Positions 34,360 through 44,111 of a DNA stretch of 64,000 nt are shown here, piece by piece. How positions within the stretch are numbered: the first letter of the stretch is position 1; the number at the start of each line of letters is the position of its first letter. The notes beneath the pieces are model-generated. The model saw nothing but the letters and a program-made list of their open reading frames with translations. It did no database searches and was not told the origin of the DNA. Made by a program: the position numbers and the translations under genes. Source of the stretch: Solibacillus isronensis (GTDB lineage: Bacteria; Bacillota; Bacilli; Bacillales_A; Planococcaceae); NCBI RefSeq assembly GCF_023715405.1, contig NZ_JAMBOC010000007.1, positions 28,298 through 92,297 on the forward strand. The letters are read 5' to 3'.

Positions 34360-34914
34360 TTAAGCCTGTTGGAATTCCTCTTTTAAAATAGAGTAATATA
34401 CACTATCTACTAGAGTACCTTTGATCATATGATTTTTTCGCATTGTTCCTTCATGGATCATCCCTAAACGCTGCATTACTTTAGCGGAAGCCGCATTATG
34501 AACGTGTGATTCCGCAAATACTCGTTCTAAGCCGAGTGTATTGAAGGCTAAATCCAGTACAACTTTGCTGGCTTCTGATATATAGCCTTTTCCCCAGAAA
34601 CTGCGGTTCAATGTAAAGCCAAGTTCGCCACTTTTATTCCATTCATGAACACGGAATTCAATTGCACCGATCATTTTATTGCTTTCTTTTAATACGATCG
34701 CATACTTCCCGGCAGGTTCTTTCATAAAATAATTCTCAATCATTTTCTTCGTTTGTTCTAGATCTTTGTGTGCATGATAAAGGAATTTCGTTGTTTCTTC
34801 ATCTGCTGTGTATTCATACATATCTTCAGTATCTTCAATTGAAATTGGACGTAAAAAAAGACGTTCGCTTTCCAAATGACTGTTTTTTTCAAGCATTAAA
34901 TTAAGGTTTTCCAT
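34360..34914 (-). CDS. GNAT N-acetyltransferase, RimJ/RimL type
   Basis: A 184-residue acetyltransferase of the RimJ/RimL group. Seen are the opening LESERLFLRPISIEDTEDMYEY (here broken at 20), the acetyl-CoA loop region NRSFWGKGYISEAS, and the closing NAASAKVMQRLGMIHEG. Members modify ribosomal protein N-termini or antibiotics; the substrate is not predictable. GGAGA lies before ATG 34914. It stands alone, convergent with the SDR gene and separate from the xylose cluster. Confidence 0.85.
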   Translation of the reverse strand: MENLNLMLEKNSHLESERLFLRPISIEDTEDMYEYTADEETTKFLYHAHKDLEQTKKMIENYFMKEPAGKYAIVLKESNKMIGAIEFRVHEWNKSGELGFTLNRSFWGKGYISEASKVVLDLAFNTLGLERVFAESHVHNAASAKVMQRLGMIHEGTMRKNHMIKGTLVDSVYYSILKEEFQQA

Positions 34915-35034
34915 AAGTTTTCTCCAATATTATATTATTATTCGAGAGTGTTATAGGCTTGCTTATCATAACATAATATACATTTTTTAACTATACGAGA
35001 TAAGTTAAATATATTTTCCCTATAAAAGTAGAGA

Positions 35035-36192
35035 TTAATCAAATGGTAGCTGAATAAATTGATCAATGATAAAAGAAGCAGCACCGAGGGCAATTGCACG
35101 ATCCTTTAATTTTGAAAATTGCACAGAGTAGTTATCCCGCTGAAAATGCATAGTATTAGCGTGAATTGTATCTAATATAGATTGCTCAATAAATTTTTGC
35201 GCTTTTACTATACGATTACCAATAATAATTTTTTCGGGGTTAAATGTTTGAATTAAATTAGTAATCCCGAGACCGATATAGTACCCGGTTTCCTTAAATA
35301 ATTGAATAACATCTTCATGACCCTCTTCAGCTAAGGTAATTAGCTGCTCTAATGATAGTTCTCTTTCTTTTAACATATAAGTCGCATCATGAATGAGAGC
35401 GTATTCTGAGGCGTATGCTTCCCAACATCCGTTGCGCCCGCAAGTGCATTTACGACCATTCATATGTATGATTGTATGACCACTTTCGCCCGAATAGCCG
35501 TTAACACCTAGATAAATATTATGATCAATAATAATCCCAACACCTAATCCGATACCTATACTTAAATATAATAGATTTGAAGTTTCTTTATTATTTTCAA
35601 AAATATACTCTGCATAGGCACCAGCATTTGCCTCATTTGAAATATAGATGGGGAAGTCAAAGCGATCACGCAAATATCCACTGATATCAAAATCTTCCCA
35701 ACGTAAATTGGGTGCAATAATAATTACGCCGTCTTTATTAACAGAACCAGGAACGGCAACTCCTAATCCGACGATTGAGAATGGACTAGGGGGCACATTT
35801 TTTACGAGTAATTCAACTAAACTCAAAATACTTTTTAAATACGCGTCAAGTTGAATTGATGGTACGAGTTGGAAATGGTCGAAAACAATTTCTCCTTTTA
35901 GATTAAAGACTGCACCATATAAATAGTTAACGCCAATATCAATGCCAAGTGCAAAACCAGCTGTTTCATTAAACCTTAATAACCGGGATCTTCTCCCTCC
36001 AGTTGAACAATCTTTCCCATCTTCTACGATTAATCGGTCCTCTATTAGTTCTGTTACTAAATTTGCAACAGTTGCTTTTTTTAACCCAATTTCTTCAATG
36101 ATTTCTCCTCTAGAAACAATCCTTTTAGAGAAAATATAATTTAAAATTTGCTGCTTATTAAATTTTTTCCCTATTTGTTGATTCCAAGACAA
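35035..36192 (-). CDS. xylR: XylR, ROK-family xylose repressor
   Basis: A 385-residue ROK regulator. Residues about 12-60 are a winged helix-turn-helix (NKQQILNYIFS, then GLKKATVANLVTELIEDRL). The ROK domain follows with the sugar/phosphate lines ALGIDIGVNYLYGAVF and VGLGVAVPGSV and the zinc motif CTCGRNGCWEAYAS. Divergent from xylFGH-xylA-xylB, it is almost certainly the repressor released by xylose. The TTG start at 36192 lies 9 bases after GGAGGG. The candidate operator at 36253-36273 lies between the two transcription units and may serve both. Confidence 0.88.
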   Translation of the reverse strand: MSWNQQIGKKFNKQQILNYIFSKRIVSRGEIIEEIGLKKATVANLVTELIEDRLIVEDGKDCSTGGRRSRLLRFNETAGFALGIDIGVNYLYGAVFNLKGEIVFDHFQLVPSIQLDAYLKSILSLVELLVKNVPPSPFSIVGLGVAVPGSVNKDGVIIIAPNLRWEDFDISGYLRDRFDFPIYISNEANAGAYAEYIFENNKETSNLLYLSIGIGLGVGIIIDHNIYLGVNGYSGESGHTIIHMNGRKCTCGRNGCWEAYASEYALIHDATYMLKERELSLEQLITLAEEGHEDVIQLFKETGYYIGLGITNLIQTFNPEKIIIGNRIVKAQKFIEQSILDTIHANTMHFQRDNYSVQFSKLKDRAIALGAASFIIDQFIQLPFD

Positions 36193-36252
36193 AGTAACAA
36201 TCCCTCCAATACAAAACGATCGATAATTTTAATTAAAGTATAACAAAAAAAC

Positions 36253-36294
36253 TTTGTTCATCCAATAGACAAACAAATATTAACATGTTATTCT
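36253..36294 (+). promoter_or_regulatory. xyl promoter with candidate XylR operator
   Basis: TTTGT (36253-36257) and ACAAA (36269-36273) form a spaced dyad like ROK-family operators. It overlaps a promoter with TAGACA (36266-36271), a 17-base spacer and TATTCT (36289-36294), 45 bases before xylF. Repressor binding there would block the -35 box. Confidence 0.5.
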
Positions 36295-36338
36295 ATTTTT
36301 AAATTGAGAATATTACAAATATTAAAGGGGTGTAGTTC

Positions 36339-37421
36339 ATGCGTAAATGTAAGGGCTTTCTTTTTGGAATTCTGTTAGTAATATCAATGTTATTGGTAGC
36401 TTGCGGGCAGGATGCAGGCGACTCAAGCAAAGATACAGGCAAGGCAAATTCAAGTGATTCAGCAGGGGATAAATTGAAGATTGGGTTATCGGTATCGGAC
36501 TTAACATTAGAACGTTGGCAGCATGACCGTGATTTCTTCGTAGCTAAGGCCGAAGAAATGGGTGCAGAAGTCGTAGTGCAGTCTGCAAATGGTGATGAAG
36601 CAAAGCAATTATCGCAAATACAAAATATGCTGTCTCAGGATTTAGATGCATTAGTAATTATTGCGATTAATTCAGATTCTTTATCCACTGTTGTGGAGCA
36701 GGCAAATGCAGAAGACGTTCCAGTATTAGCATATGACCGATTGATTAACGGGGCAGATATCAGTGCATATGTTTCATTTGATAACGTACGTGTGGGCGAG
36801 ATGCAAGCGGAGTATTTAGTGAATTTAAAACCTGACGGAAACTTCTTCTTAATGGGGGGATCTCCAACGGATAACAACGCAAAAATGTTCCGTGAAGGGC
36901 AAATGAATATTATTCAGCCATTAGTTGATAAAGGTGATATTACAATTGTAGGCGATCAGTGGGCGAAAGACTGGGATGCAAATGAAGCATTAAAAATCAT
37001 GGAAAACGCATTAACTGCAAACAAAAACAATATTGATGTTGTCGTTGCTTCAAACGATAATACGGCTGGTGGCGCAATTCAGGCGTTAGAAGCTCAGGGA
37101 TTAGCTGGTAAAGTATTAATTTCTGGGCAAGATGCTGACCTGGCAGGTGTTCAGCGTATTGCAGAGGGATTACAGACAATGACCGTTTACAAGCCAATAA
37201 AAGCAATTGCTGAAAAGAGTGCAGAAGTAGCGGTTCAATTAGCAAAAGGTGAGGAAGTTACTGCTACGGATTCTGTAAACAATGGCCAGATGGATGTTCC
37301 ATTCATTAAGCTGGACCCAATTTCAGTAGGTAAAGATGAACTTATGACAACAGTTATTGAAGATGAATTCCATAGCTATGATGATGTATATAAAAATGTT
37401 CCGGAAAGTGACCGTCCGTAA
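36339..37421 (+). CDS. xylF: XylF, D-xylose ABC transporter substrate-binding lipoprotein
   Basis: A 360-residue periplasmic-binding-type protein of the ribose/xylose family. The signal peptide ends in the lipobox LLVAC, so it is a lipoprotein on the outer membrane face. KIGLSVSDLTLERWQHDRDFF, here the opening of the binding domain, and ASNDNTAGGAIQALEAQG with SGQDAD are typical of XylF. Next to xylose isomerase and xylulokinase, xylose is the expected ligand. AAAGGGG precedes ATG 36339. A hairpin follows directly, which may leave more xylF than xylG message. Confidence 0.92.
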   Translation: MRKCKGFLFGILLVISMLLVACGQDAGDSSKDTGKANSSDSAGDKLKIGLSVSDLTLERWQHDRDFFVAKAEEMGAEVVVQSANGDEAKQLSQIQNMLSQDLDALVIIAINSDSLSTVVEQANAEDVPVLAYDRLINGADISAYVSFDNVRVGEMQAEYLVNLKPDGNFFLMGGSPTDNNAKMFREGQMNIIQPLVDKGDITIVGDQWAKDWDANEALKIMENALTANKNNIDVVVASNDNTAGGAIQALEAQGLAGKVLISGQDADLAGVQRIAEGLQTMTVYKPIKAIAEKSAEVAVQLAKGEEVTATDSVNNGQMDVPFIKLDPISVGKDELMTTVIEDEFHSYDDVYKNVPESDRP

Positions 37422-37430
37422 ATAACAGCA

Positions 37431-37462
37431 AAAGGAGGGGAGAATTTCCCTCCTTTCTTTTA
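37431..37462 (+). terminator. Intra-operon hairpin between xylF and xylG
   Basis: AAAGGAGGG (37431-37439) pairs with CCCTCCTTT (37448-37456), followed by CTTTTAAAT. The T-run is short, so partial termination or 3' protection of the xylF message is more likely than a full stop. Confidence 0.65.
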
Positions 37463-37492
37463 AATGAGGATATGGAGAATGGTGGTGGAAAC

Positions 37493-39016
37493 ATGACTGA
37501 ATATGTTTTAGAAATGAAAGGAATAACAAAAGAGTTTCCAAGTGTTAAGGCTCTGGACAATGTTACTTTTTCAGTCCGAAAAGGTGAAATCCATGCCTTA
37601 TGTGGTGAAAATGGTGCAGGAAAGTCGACCTTAATGAAAGTATTAAGCGGCGTTTATCCGGCGGGCACATACAGTGGGAAAATTTTAATCAAAGGCAAAG
37701 AAGCAAGTTTCAAAAATATTAAAGAATCACAAGATGCAGGAGTGGCAATTATTTATCAGGAACTGGCATTGGTTGGTGGAATGACGATTGCTGAAAATTT
37801 ATTTTTAGGACATGATTTAATGCGCTCGGCCGTTATTAATTGGAATGAAATTTATAAAAAGTCGAAGGTAGCACTTGAAAAGGTTGGTTTAGATCTGGAT
37901 CCACAAATGAAGGTATCCGAATTAACGGTAGGAAAGCAGCAACTTCTGGAAATTGCAAAAGCTCTGACGAAGGAAACGGATATTCTAATCTTAGATGAGC
38001 CGACAGCTGCTCTTACAGAAAGTGATGTAGCTGTTTTAATTAAATTGTTAAATGAACTTCGAAAACAAGGTGTAACATGCATATACATTTCGCACAAATT
38101 AGGAGAAGTAATGGAGCTGGCTGATTCTGTAACAATTTTACGTGATGGTCAGACAATCTCAACGAACTCCATCGAGTATCTCACTGAGGAAATGATCATT
38201 ACAAAGATGGTTGGTCGTGAACTGACGGAGTTATTCCCTTATGAGGTGCATGAAATTAGTGATGAAAATGTATTACATGTAGAAAACTACACTTCATACA
38301 ATAAATCGGGAAAAAAAGTTGTATCTAATATAAATTTCAATGTTAAAAAGGGTGAAATTGTAGGGTTTTCCGGCTTGATGGGAGCAGGTCGCTCAGAGCT
38401 GTTTATTAGTTTGTTTGGCGGAATGCCTGGTAAAAAAGAAGGTACGGTCAAATTAAATGATAAAACCGTAACAATTAAATCACCAGCGGATGCTATTAAA
38501 GAGGGATTTGCTTATGTATCGGAAGATCGTAAGCGATACGGTCTAGTACTAGGAATGGATATCGCAAAAAATACGACACTGATTGCATTAAACAAGGTGA
38601 TGAAACTAAATGTGATTAGCCAAGCACTTGAAGTAAGAGCAGCAGAAGAGATTACAACCAAGATGAAATTAAAAGCACCTAATCTAGACATAGAGGTAGG
38701 AAAGCTAAGTGGAGGAAACCAGCAAAAGGTTGTTTTGAGTAAGTGGATTATGAATAATCCAAAACTATTAATCTTAGATGAGCCTACTAGAGGGATTGAT
38801 GTTGGTGCTAAATATGAAATTTACAAAATTATGAATGAGCTTGTCCAACAAGGTGTAGGGATTGTACTAATTTCATCTGAGCTGCCTGAAGTTTTAGGAA
38901 TGTCAGATCGAATTCTTGTTATGTGTGAAGGGGAGATTACGGGAGAATTTGCAAGAGAAGAAGCAACACAGGAAAAAGTAATGATGTGTGCAACTGGAGG
39001 GAAAAAACGTGATTAA
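37493..39016 (+). CDS. xylG: XylG, xylose ABC transporter ATPase
   Basis: A 507-residue double ATPase of the sugar ABC type. The first domain has Walker A GENGAGKST and Walker B LILDEPTAAL; the second has the degenerate GLMGAGRSE, the signature LSGGNQQKV and LLILDEPTRGIDVG, the usual layout in XylG/RbsA/MglA. ATG 37493 follows GGTGGTGG by about 4-7 bases; the in-frame ATG at 37472 has a weaker site. The end overlaps xylH by 8 bases, so the two are translationally coupled. Confidence 0.93.
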   Translation: MTEYVLEMKGITKEFPSVKALDNVTFSVRKGEIHALCGENGAGKSTLMKVLSGVYPAGTYSGKILIKGKEASFKNIKESQDAGVAIIYQELALVGGMTIAENLFLGHDLMRSAVINWNEIYKKSKVALEKVGLDLDPQMKVSELTVGKQQLLEIAKALTKETDILILDEPTAALTESDVAVLIKLLNELRKQGVTCIYISHKLGEVMELADSVTILRDGQTISTNSIEYLTEEMIITKMVGRELTELFPYEVHEISDENVLHVENYTSYNKSGKKVVSNINFNVKKGEIVGFSGLMGAGRSELFISLFGGMPGKKEGTVKLNDKTVTIKSPADAIKEGFAYVSEDRKRYGLVLGMDIAKNTTLIALNKVMKLNVISQALEVRAAEEITTKMKLKAPNLDIEVGKLSGGNQQKVVLSKWIMNNPKLLILDEPTRGIDVGAKYEIYKIMNELVQQGVGIVLISSELPEVLGMSDRILVMCEGEITGEFAREEATQEKVMMCATGGKKRD

Positions 39017-40163
39017 TGAACAGACAATCAAAAAAGAAAGTAAATTATCCTTCAAATTCGATTTACAATCCTATACCTTAATTATTGCTTTAATTTTTAT
39101 TGCTATTATTTTCACATTTTTTACTGGAGGGGAATTCTTATCTTCTCGTAATATATCCAATTTATTTACCCAAATGTCGATCATAGCTGTACTTGCGGTA
39201 GGAATGACATTGGTAATTGTGGCAGGACACATTGATTTATCGGTAGGTTCGATTGTAGGGGTTACAGGTGGAATTGCCGCAATGCTGCAAGTTTGGCAAG
39301 GATGGAGTACACCGGTTGTTGTACTCGCAGCAATTATAATTGGAGGTTTAATTGGGTTATGGCAAGGATGGTGGGTCGCATACCGAGCAGTACCCGCATT
39401 TATTGTTACGCTTGGGGGGATGTTGATATTCCGAGGGGTTCTAATCGGTTTATCGGATGGTCAAACGATTTCATCATTAAACCCAAGTTTCAAACAAATC
39501 GGAAACAGTTACTTACCATTTATACCAGGTTATATTATAGCTGCTATAGCCGTTATTTTAATGATAGCTTTCACGGTAAATAGTCGTAGAAAGCGTAAGG
39601 AAATGGGCTTATTATTATTGCCTTCTGTAATCGATTATGGAAAAGTGACAGTTTATTCTGTTGTTCTAGTAGTCATTACGTATATGTTGAATCGTTATTT
39701 AGGTATTCCAATCCCGTTTTTAATTGTAGCGGTAATTGCGCTTGTTTTCATGTTCATTACAACAAAAACAGCATTTGGACGCCGGATTTATGCAATAGGC
39801 GGCAACCCGGAAGCAGCAGCATTATCGGGAATAAATATTAAACGAAATACGCTATATGTATTCGTCAGCATGGGTGCTTTAGCTGGAGTAGCAGGTGTGT
39901 TATTAACAGCACGTTTAAATGCAGCAACAGTATCTGCCGGGAACAGTTATGAATTGGATGCCATCGCAGCCTGCGTAATTGGCGGTACATCTTTAATGGG
40001 CGGTAAAGGGAAGATCTATGGTGCGATTATCGGTGCACTCATTATGGCAAGTATTGATAACGGAATGTCGATGATGAATATCGGCGCTTACTGGCAGTAT
40101 ATCGTAAAAGGTTTGATTTTAATTTTGGCGGTATGGGTTGACATCATTTCTAAAAACAAATGA
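39009..40163 (+). CDS. xylH: XylH, xylose ABC transporter permease
   Basis: A 384-residue membrane protein with about ten hydrophobic segments, of the XylH/RbsC permease family: [32 protein letters not shown], and [14 protein letters not shown] are family lines. The GTG at 39009 is 7 bases after GGAGGG and overlaps the xylG stop; a GTG at 38988 is in frame but lies before the ribosome site. Together with XylF and XylG it completes a high-affinity xylose importer. Confidence 0.92.
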   Translation: MINEQTIKKESKLSFKFDLQSYTLIIALIFIAIIFTFFTGGEFLSSRNISNLFTQMSIIAVLAVGMTLVIVAGHIDLSVGSIVGVTGGIAAMLQVWQGWSTPVVVLAAIIIGGLIGLWQGWWVAYRAVPAFIVTLGGMLIFRGVLIGLSDGQTISSLNPSFKQIGNSYLPFIPGYIIAAIAVILMIAFTVNSRRKRKEMGLLLLPSVIDYGKVTVYSVVLVVITYMLNRYLGIPIPFLIVAVIALVFMFITTKTAFGRRIYAIGGNPEAAALSGINIKRNTLYVFVSMGALAGVAGVLLTARLNAATVSAGNSYELDAIAACVIGGTSLMGGKGKIYGAIIGALIMASIDNGMSMMNIGAYWQYIVKGLILILAVWVDIISKNK

Positions 40164-40179
40164 ATCGGGGGAATATTAT

Positions 40180-41502
40180 ATGTCATATTTCAGCAATATC
40201 TCAGCAATCAAGTATGAAGGACCAAAATCAACAAGTGATTTAGCATTTAAATACTACAATCCAGAGGAAGTTGTTGGCGGGAAAACGATGGAGGAAACTT
40301 TACGTTTTGGAGTAGCCTATTGGCATACATTTACGTATGATGGCGGAGATCCGTTTGGTGCAGGAAATATGGAGCGGTCATGGGACAAATTTTCCGGCAT
40401 GGACCTAGCAAAGGCACGTTTAGAAGCTTCATTTGAATTTTATGAAAAGTTAAATGTGCCATTTTTCTGCTTCCATGATGTAGACGTTGCACCGGAAGGC
40501 CAGTCATTGGCGGAAACGAATAAAAACCTGGATGAAATTATAGACATGATGGAAAAATACATGGCTACATCAAAAACTAAGCTCCTATGGAATACAGCCA
40601 ATATGTTTTCAAACCCACGCTTTGTTCACGGTGCTGCGACTTCACCTAATGCAGATGTTTTTGCCTATTCGGCTGCGAAAGTGAAAAAGGGCTTGGAAGT
40701 AGCAAAGCGTTTAGGTGCTGAAAATTATGTCTTCTGGGGTGGTCGTGAAGGCTATGAAACACTGCTTAATACAAATATGAAGTTAGAGCAAGATAATCTT
40801 GGTATGTTCTTGAACATGGCGGTAGATTATGCAAAAGAAATTGGTTATGAAGGTCAATTCTTGATTGAACCAAAGCCAAAAGAGCCGACAAAACACCAAT
40901 ATGACTTCGATGTAGCAACAGGGATTGGTTTCTTGCGTACGTACGGATTAGAAAACAAGTTCAAATTCAATATAGAAGCAAACCATGCAACATTAGCCGG
41001 GCATACATTTGAGCATGAGTTACATACAGCACGTATTAACGGGATGCTGGGCTCAGTGGATGCCAACCAGGGCGATACATTACTTGGATGGGATACGGAT
41101 GAATTCCCTACAGACCTTTACACAAACACGTTAGCAATGTATGAAATTTTGAAAAATGGCGGCCTCGGAAAGGGCGGTTTGAACTTTGATGCAAAAGTAC
41201 GCCGTGGATCATTTGAGCAGGATGATTTGTTTTATGCACATATAGCGGGAATGGACTCATTTGCTGTCGGACTGAAGGTTGCCCACAAGCTATTGGAAGA
41301 TGGTGTGTTGGAAAACTTCGTAGATAATCGTTATAGCAGTTATAACGAAGGCATCGGCAAACAAATTGTTGATGGGACTGTCGGCTTCAAGCAGTTGGAA
41401 GAATATGCTTTAGGGCTTGGGGACGTTAAAAACAGCTCTGGTCGCACAGAAAAATTGAAAATGATTATAAATCAGTACATTTTAAATGTTATAGCTGAAT
41501 AA
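40180..41502 (+). CDS. xylA: XylA, xylose isomerase
   Basis: A 440-residue class II xylose isomerase, converting D-xylose to D-xylulose with two divalent metals. The active-site histidine lies in [12 protein letters not shown]; metal ligands are expected in [31 protein letters not shown] and [20 protein letters not shown] 40180 begins [15 protein letters not shown], the usual N-terminus, and is preceded by CGGGGGAA; the open frame extends further upstream into xylH without a ribosome site. It lies 16 bases after xylH. Confidence 0.95.
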   Translation: MSYFSNISAIKYEGPKSTSDLAFKYYNPEEVVGGKTMEETLRFGVAYWHTFTYDGGDPFGAGNMERSWDKFSGMDLAKARLEASFEFYEKLNVPFFCFHDVDVAPEGQSLAETNKNLDEIIDMMEKYMATSKTKLLWNTANMFSNPRFVHGAATSPNADVFAYSAAKVKKGLEVAKRLGAENYVFWGGREGYETLLNTNMKLEQDNLGMFLNMAVDYAKEIGYEGQFLIEPKPKEPTKHQYDFDVATGIGFLRTYGLENKFKFNIEANHATLAGHTFEHELHTARINGMLGSVDANQGDTLLGWDTDEFPTDLYTNTLAMYEILKNGGLGKGGLNFDAKVRRGSFEQDDLFYAHIAGMDSFAVGLKVAHKLLEDGVLENFVDNRYSSYNEGIGKQIVDGTVGFKQLEEYALGLGDVKNSSGRTEKLKMIINQYILNVIAE

Positions 41503-41523
41503 TTGTGGTCAAGAAGCTTTTTG

Positions 41524-41564
41524 AGGCTAGAGCAAAAGATTTATACTTTTGGTCTAGCCTTTTA
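41524..41564 (+). terminator. Hairpin between xylA and xylB
   Basis: AGGCTAGAGCAAAAG (41524-41538) pairs with CTTTTGGTCTAGCCT (41546-41560) with one mismatch, followed by TTTATG. It may cut transcription before xylB, so xylB may be made at a lower level or have help from another promoter. Confidence 0.8.
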
Positions 41565-41590
41565 TGCAGTATACGGGTGGAGGCAGAAAT

Positions 41591-43087
41591 ATGAAGTATG
41601 TAATCGGGATTGACCTAGGAACAAGCGCAGTAAAAGCACTGTTAATGAATGAGCAAGGAACTATTGTCGATGAAGCATCAAGGAGCTATCCGCTTGTTCA
41701 TGAAAAGCCAAGTTACTCAGAGCAAAATCCAAATGATTGGGTGACTGGAACTAAAGCGGCAATTCAGGAAATTGTTAAACGATTTACAGGAGATGTTTCT
41801 ACTATTGTAGGGATTAGTTATTCTGGTCAAATGCATGGATTGGTGCTACTTGATGAAAATAATGATATTCTTCGACCTGCAATCTTATGGAATGATACGC
41901 GGACAACAGAGCAGTGTAAGCAAATTGTTGAACAAGTTGGGCAGGAGGACCTGCTGAGAATTACTAAAAATAATGCTCTTGAAGGCTTTACGTTACCAAA
42001 GATTCTATGGGTAAAGGAATATGAACCGGAAATTTTCAAAGCGATAAAAACTTTTCTATTACCTAAGGATTATGTGCGTTTTGTGATGACTGGAAATTTG
42101 CATATGGATTATTCCGATGCGGCAGGCACATTATTACTGGATATAGAAAAGAGCGAATGGAGTCAGGAAATAGCTGCAGTGCTGGGAATTAATTTAGCAA
42201 TATGTCCACCGCTTGTGTCATCGGCAACAGAAGTGGGGCAATTGACAGAGGAATTTGCTAAAAGCACAGGATTAACGACCGCAACTAAGATTTATGCTGG
42301 TGGTGCGGATAATGCTTGTGGGGCAATTGGTTCTGGTGTTGCAGGTGATGGTAAAACAATGGTCAGTATTGGTACATCGGGAGTTCTATTATCATATGAG
42401 GAATCCAATACAAAGGATTTTGAAGGAAAGGTACACTATTTTAACCATGTTGTAGAGGATGCTTACTACACAATGGGGGTTACGTTGTCGGCTGGGCACT
42501 CCCTTAGCTGGTTTAAAGAGAGATTTGCGGAAGGGCAGTCTTATGATGAATTGTTTGCGGGGATTAATACAATTACTCCGGGAAGTAACGGGTTATTATT
42601 TACACCGTATATTGTAGGTGAACGCACACCTTATGCAGATTCTACGATTCGTGGAAGCTATATTGGCATAGATGCATCACATACAAAGCAACATTTTGCG
42701 CGGGCTGTGATGGAGGGAATCGTTTTTTCACTGCGTGATTCGTTAGAGATTTTCCGTAACTCGGGCAAAGATATTACCGAAATGGTTTCTATCGGCGGTG
42801 GCGCAAAAAGTCCAGTCTGGCTACAAATGCAGGCCGATATTTTTAATGTAACGGTGTATAAACTAAAAAATGAGCAAGGGCCAAGTATCGGTGCGTGTAT
42901 GATTGCAGCGGTAGGAGCGAATATATACACAGATTTTGAAGAAGCTGTTCAGGCTTGTGTTCAAGTAGAAGGGAAATTTGAACCGAATCGTGAGAATGTT
43001 GAAATATACAATCAGCTATATGCGGTATATCAACAGATTTACACTCAGACAAAAGCGTTAAATGAACAATTAAAACTATTTCGCTAG
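41591..43087 (+). CDS. xylB: XylB, xylulokinase
   Basis: A 498-residue FGGY-family sugar kinase that phosphorylates D-xylulose at O5. N-terminal YVIGIDLGTSAVKALL, the xylulokinase line SYSGQMHGLVLLD with ILWNDTRT, and the C-terminal ATP site EMVSIGGGAKSPVWLQMQAD are present. ATG 41591 follows a GGAGG-like site; the in-frame ATG at 41564 overlaps the preceding hairpin and is unlikely. Thirteen bases separate it from the oxidoreductase gene. Confidence 0.94.
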   Translation: MKYVIGIDLGTSAVKALLMNEQGTIVDEASRSYPLVHEKPSYSEQNPNDWVTGTKAAIQEIVKRFTGDVSTIVGISYSGQMHGLVLLDENNDILRPAILWNDTRTTEQCKQIVEQVGQEDLLRITKNNALEGFTLPKILWVKEYEPEIFKAIKTFLLPKDYVRFVMTGNLHMDYSDAAGTLLLDIEKSEWSQEIAAVLGINLAICPPLVSSATEVGQLTEEFAKSTGLTTATKIYAGGADNACGAIGSGVAGDGKTMVSIGTSGVLLSYEESNTKDFEGKVHYFNHVVEDAYYTMGVTLSAGHSLSWFKERFAEGQSYDELFAGINTITPGSNGLLFTPYIVGERTPYADSTIRGSYIGIDASHTKQHFARAVMEGIVFSLRDSLEIFRNSGKDITEMVSIGGGAKSPVWLQMQADIFNVTVYKLKNEQGPSIGACMIAAVGANIYTDFEEAVQACVQVEGKFEPNRENVEIYNQLYAVYQQIYTQTKALNEQLKLFR

Positions 43088-43100
43088 GGAGGAATTCATA

Positions 43101-44111
43101 ATGAACAAAGTAAAATGGGGTATTTTAAGTACAGCCAATATTGCGCAAACGCAACTGATTCCGGCTATAAAACGTGCTGAAAATGCGGAAGTCATTGCAA
43201 TTGCCAGCCGTGGTCCAAAGGTACATGCGATCGCTGAAAAACTAGGAATCAAAAGAGCTTACGAGAGTTATGATGAATTATTAAATGATCATGAGGTAGA
43301 AGTAATTTATATTCCACTCCCAAATGATTTACATAAAGAGTGGGTCATTAAAGCAGCAAAGGCAGGAAAGCACATTTTGTGTGAAAAACCTGCTGCATTA
43401 AATGAAGCTGATTTAGAAGAAATGATTACAGTTTGTAATGAAGAGAATGTACAGTTTATGGAAGCGTTCATGTACCAATTTCATCCACAGCATATGCGAG
43501 TAAAAGAAATTATTGATTCTGGAGAAATTGGTGAAGTAAAACTTTTTAAATCAAGTCACTCATTTTATTTAACAGATCGTAAAGGTGACATTCGCATGAA
43601 CGCAGAAAAAGGTGGGGGTGCTATCTGGGATGTTGGTTGTTATTCGGTTCATGCAATGCAACTCATTTTGGGAAATGACGTTAAGTCACTTTCATTTAAA
43701 AGGATTGCAGATTCAAAAACTACTGTCGATATTTCTGCGTTTGGAATAGTCGAGCTAGAAAATGGAATCCACGGCATGATCGATTGTAGTTTTGATATGA
43801 CAGAACGAAATGAATATGAAATAGTGGGGACGAAGGGAACGGTAAAAGTTAAAAATGCATTTAGACCAGACCGTTTAAGTGGGAATGGACAAATTACTAT
43901 CAATACTTTAACAACAGAACGTATCGAACAAACCGGAGGAGATATATACAAGCAAGAGGTTGAATACTTCTCCGATGCTGTACGTACTAATGGAGACCTG
44001 ACAGTACAGCATAATTATTCACGCAAAAACGTGGGGATTTTGCACGCGATTCAGCAATCGGTAGACACAAATCAACAAATCGTATTAGCTGATTACGTTT
44101 GCAATGATTGA
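43101..44111 (+). CDS. Gfo/Idh/MocA family oxidoreductase in the xylose operon
   Basis: A 336-residue NAD(P)-dependent oxidoreductase. Rossmann fold WGILSTANIAQTQLIPAI, the catalytic-lysine motif ILCEKPAALN, and GGGAIWDVGCYSVHAMQL, which is typical of the dimeric dihydrodiol / D-xylose dehydrogenase branch. In a xylose operon it may oxidise xylose to xylonolactone or handle a related pentose, but no lactonase or dehydratase for an oxidative route is adjacent. AGGGAGG precedes ATG 43101. Its stop overlaps the mutarotase start by 8 bases. Confidence 0.83.
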   Translation: MNKVKWGILSTANIAQTQLIPAIKRAENAEVIAIASRGPKVHAIAEKLGIKRAYESYDELLNDHEVEVIYIPLPNDLHKEWVIKAAKAGKHILCEKPAALNEADLEEMITVCNEENVQFMEAFMYQFHPQHMRVKEIIDSGEIGEVKLFKSSHSFYLTDRKGDIRMNAEKGGGAIWDVGCYSVHAMQLILGNDVKSLSFKRIADSKTTVDISAFGIVELENGIHGMIDCSFDMTERNEYEIVGTKGTVKVKNAFRPDRLSGNGQITINTLTTERIEQTGGDIYKQEVEYFSDAVRTNGDLTVQHNYSRKNVGILHAIQQSVDTNQQIVLADYVCND

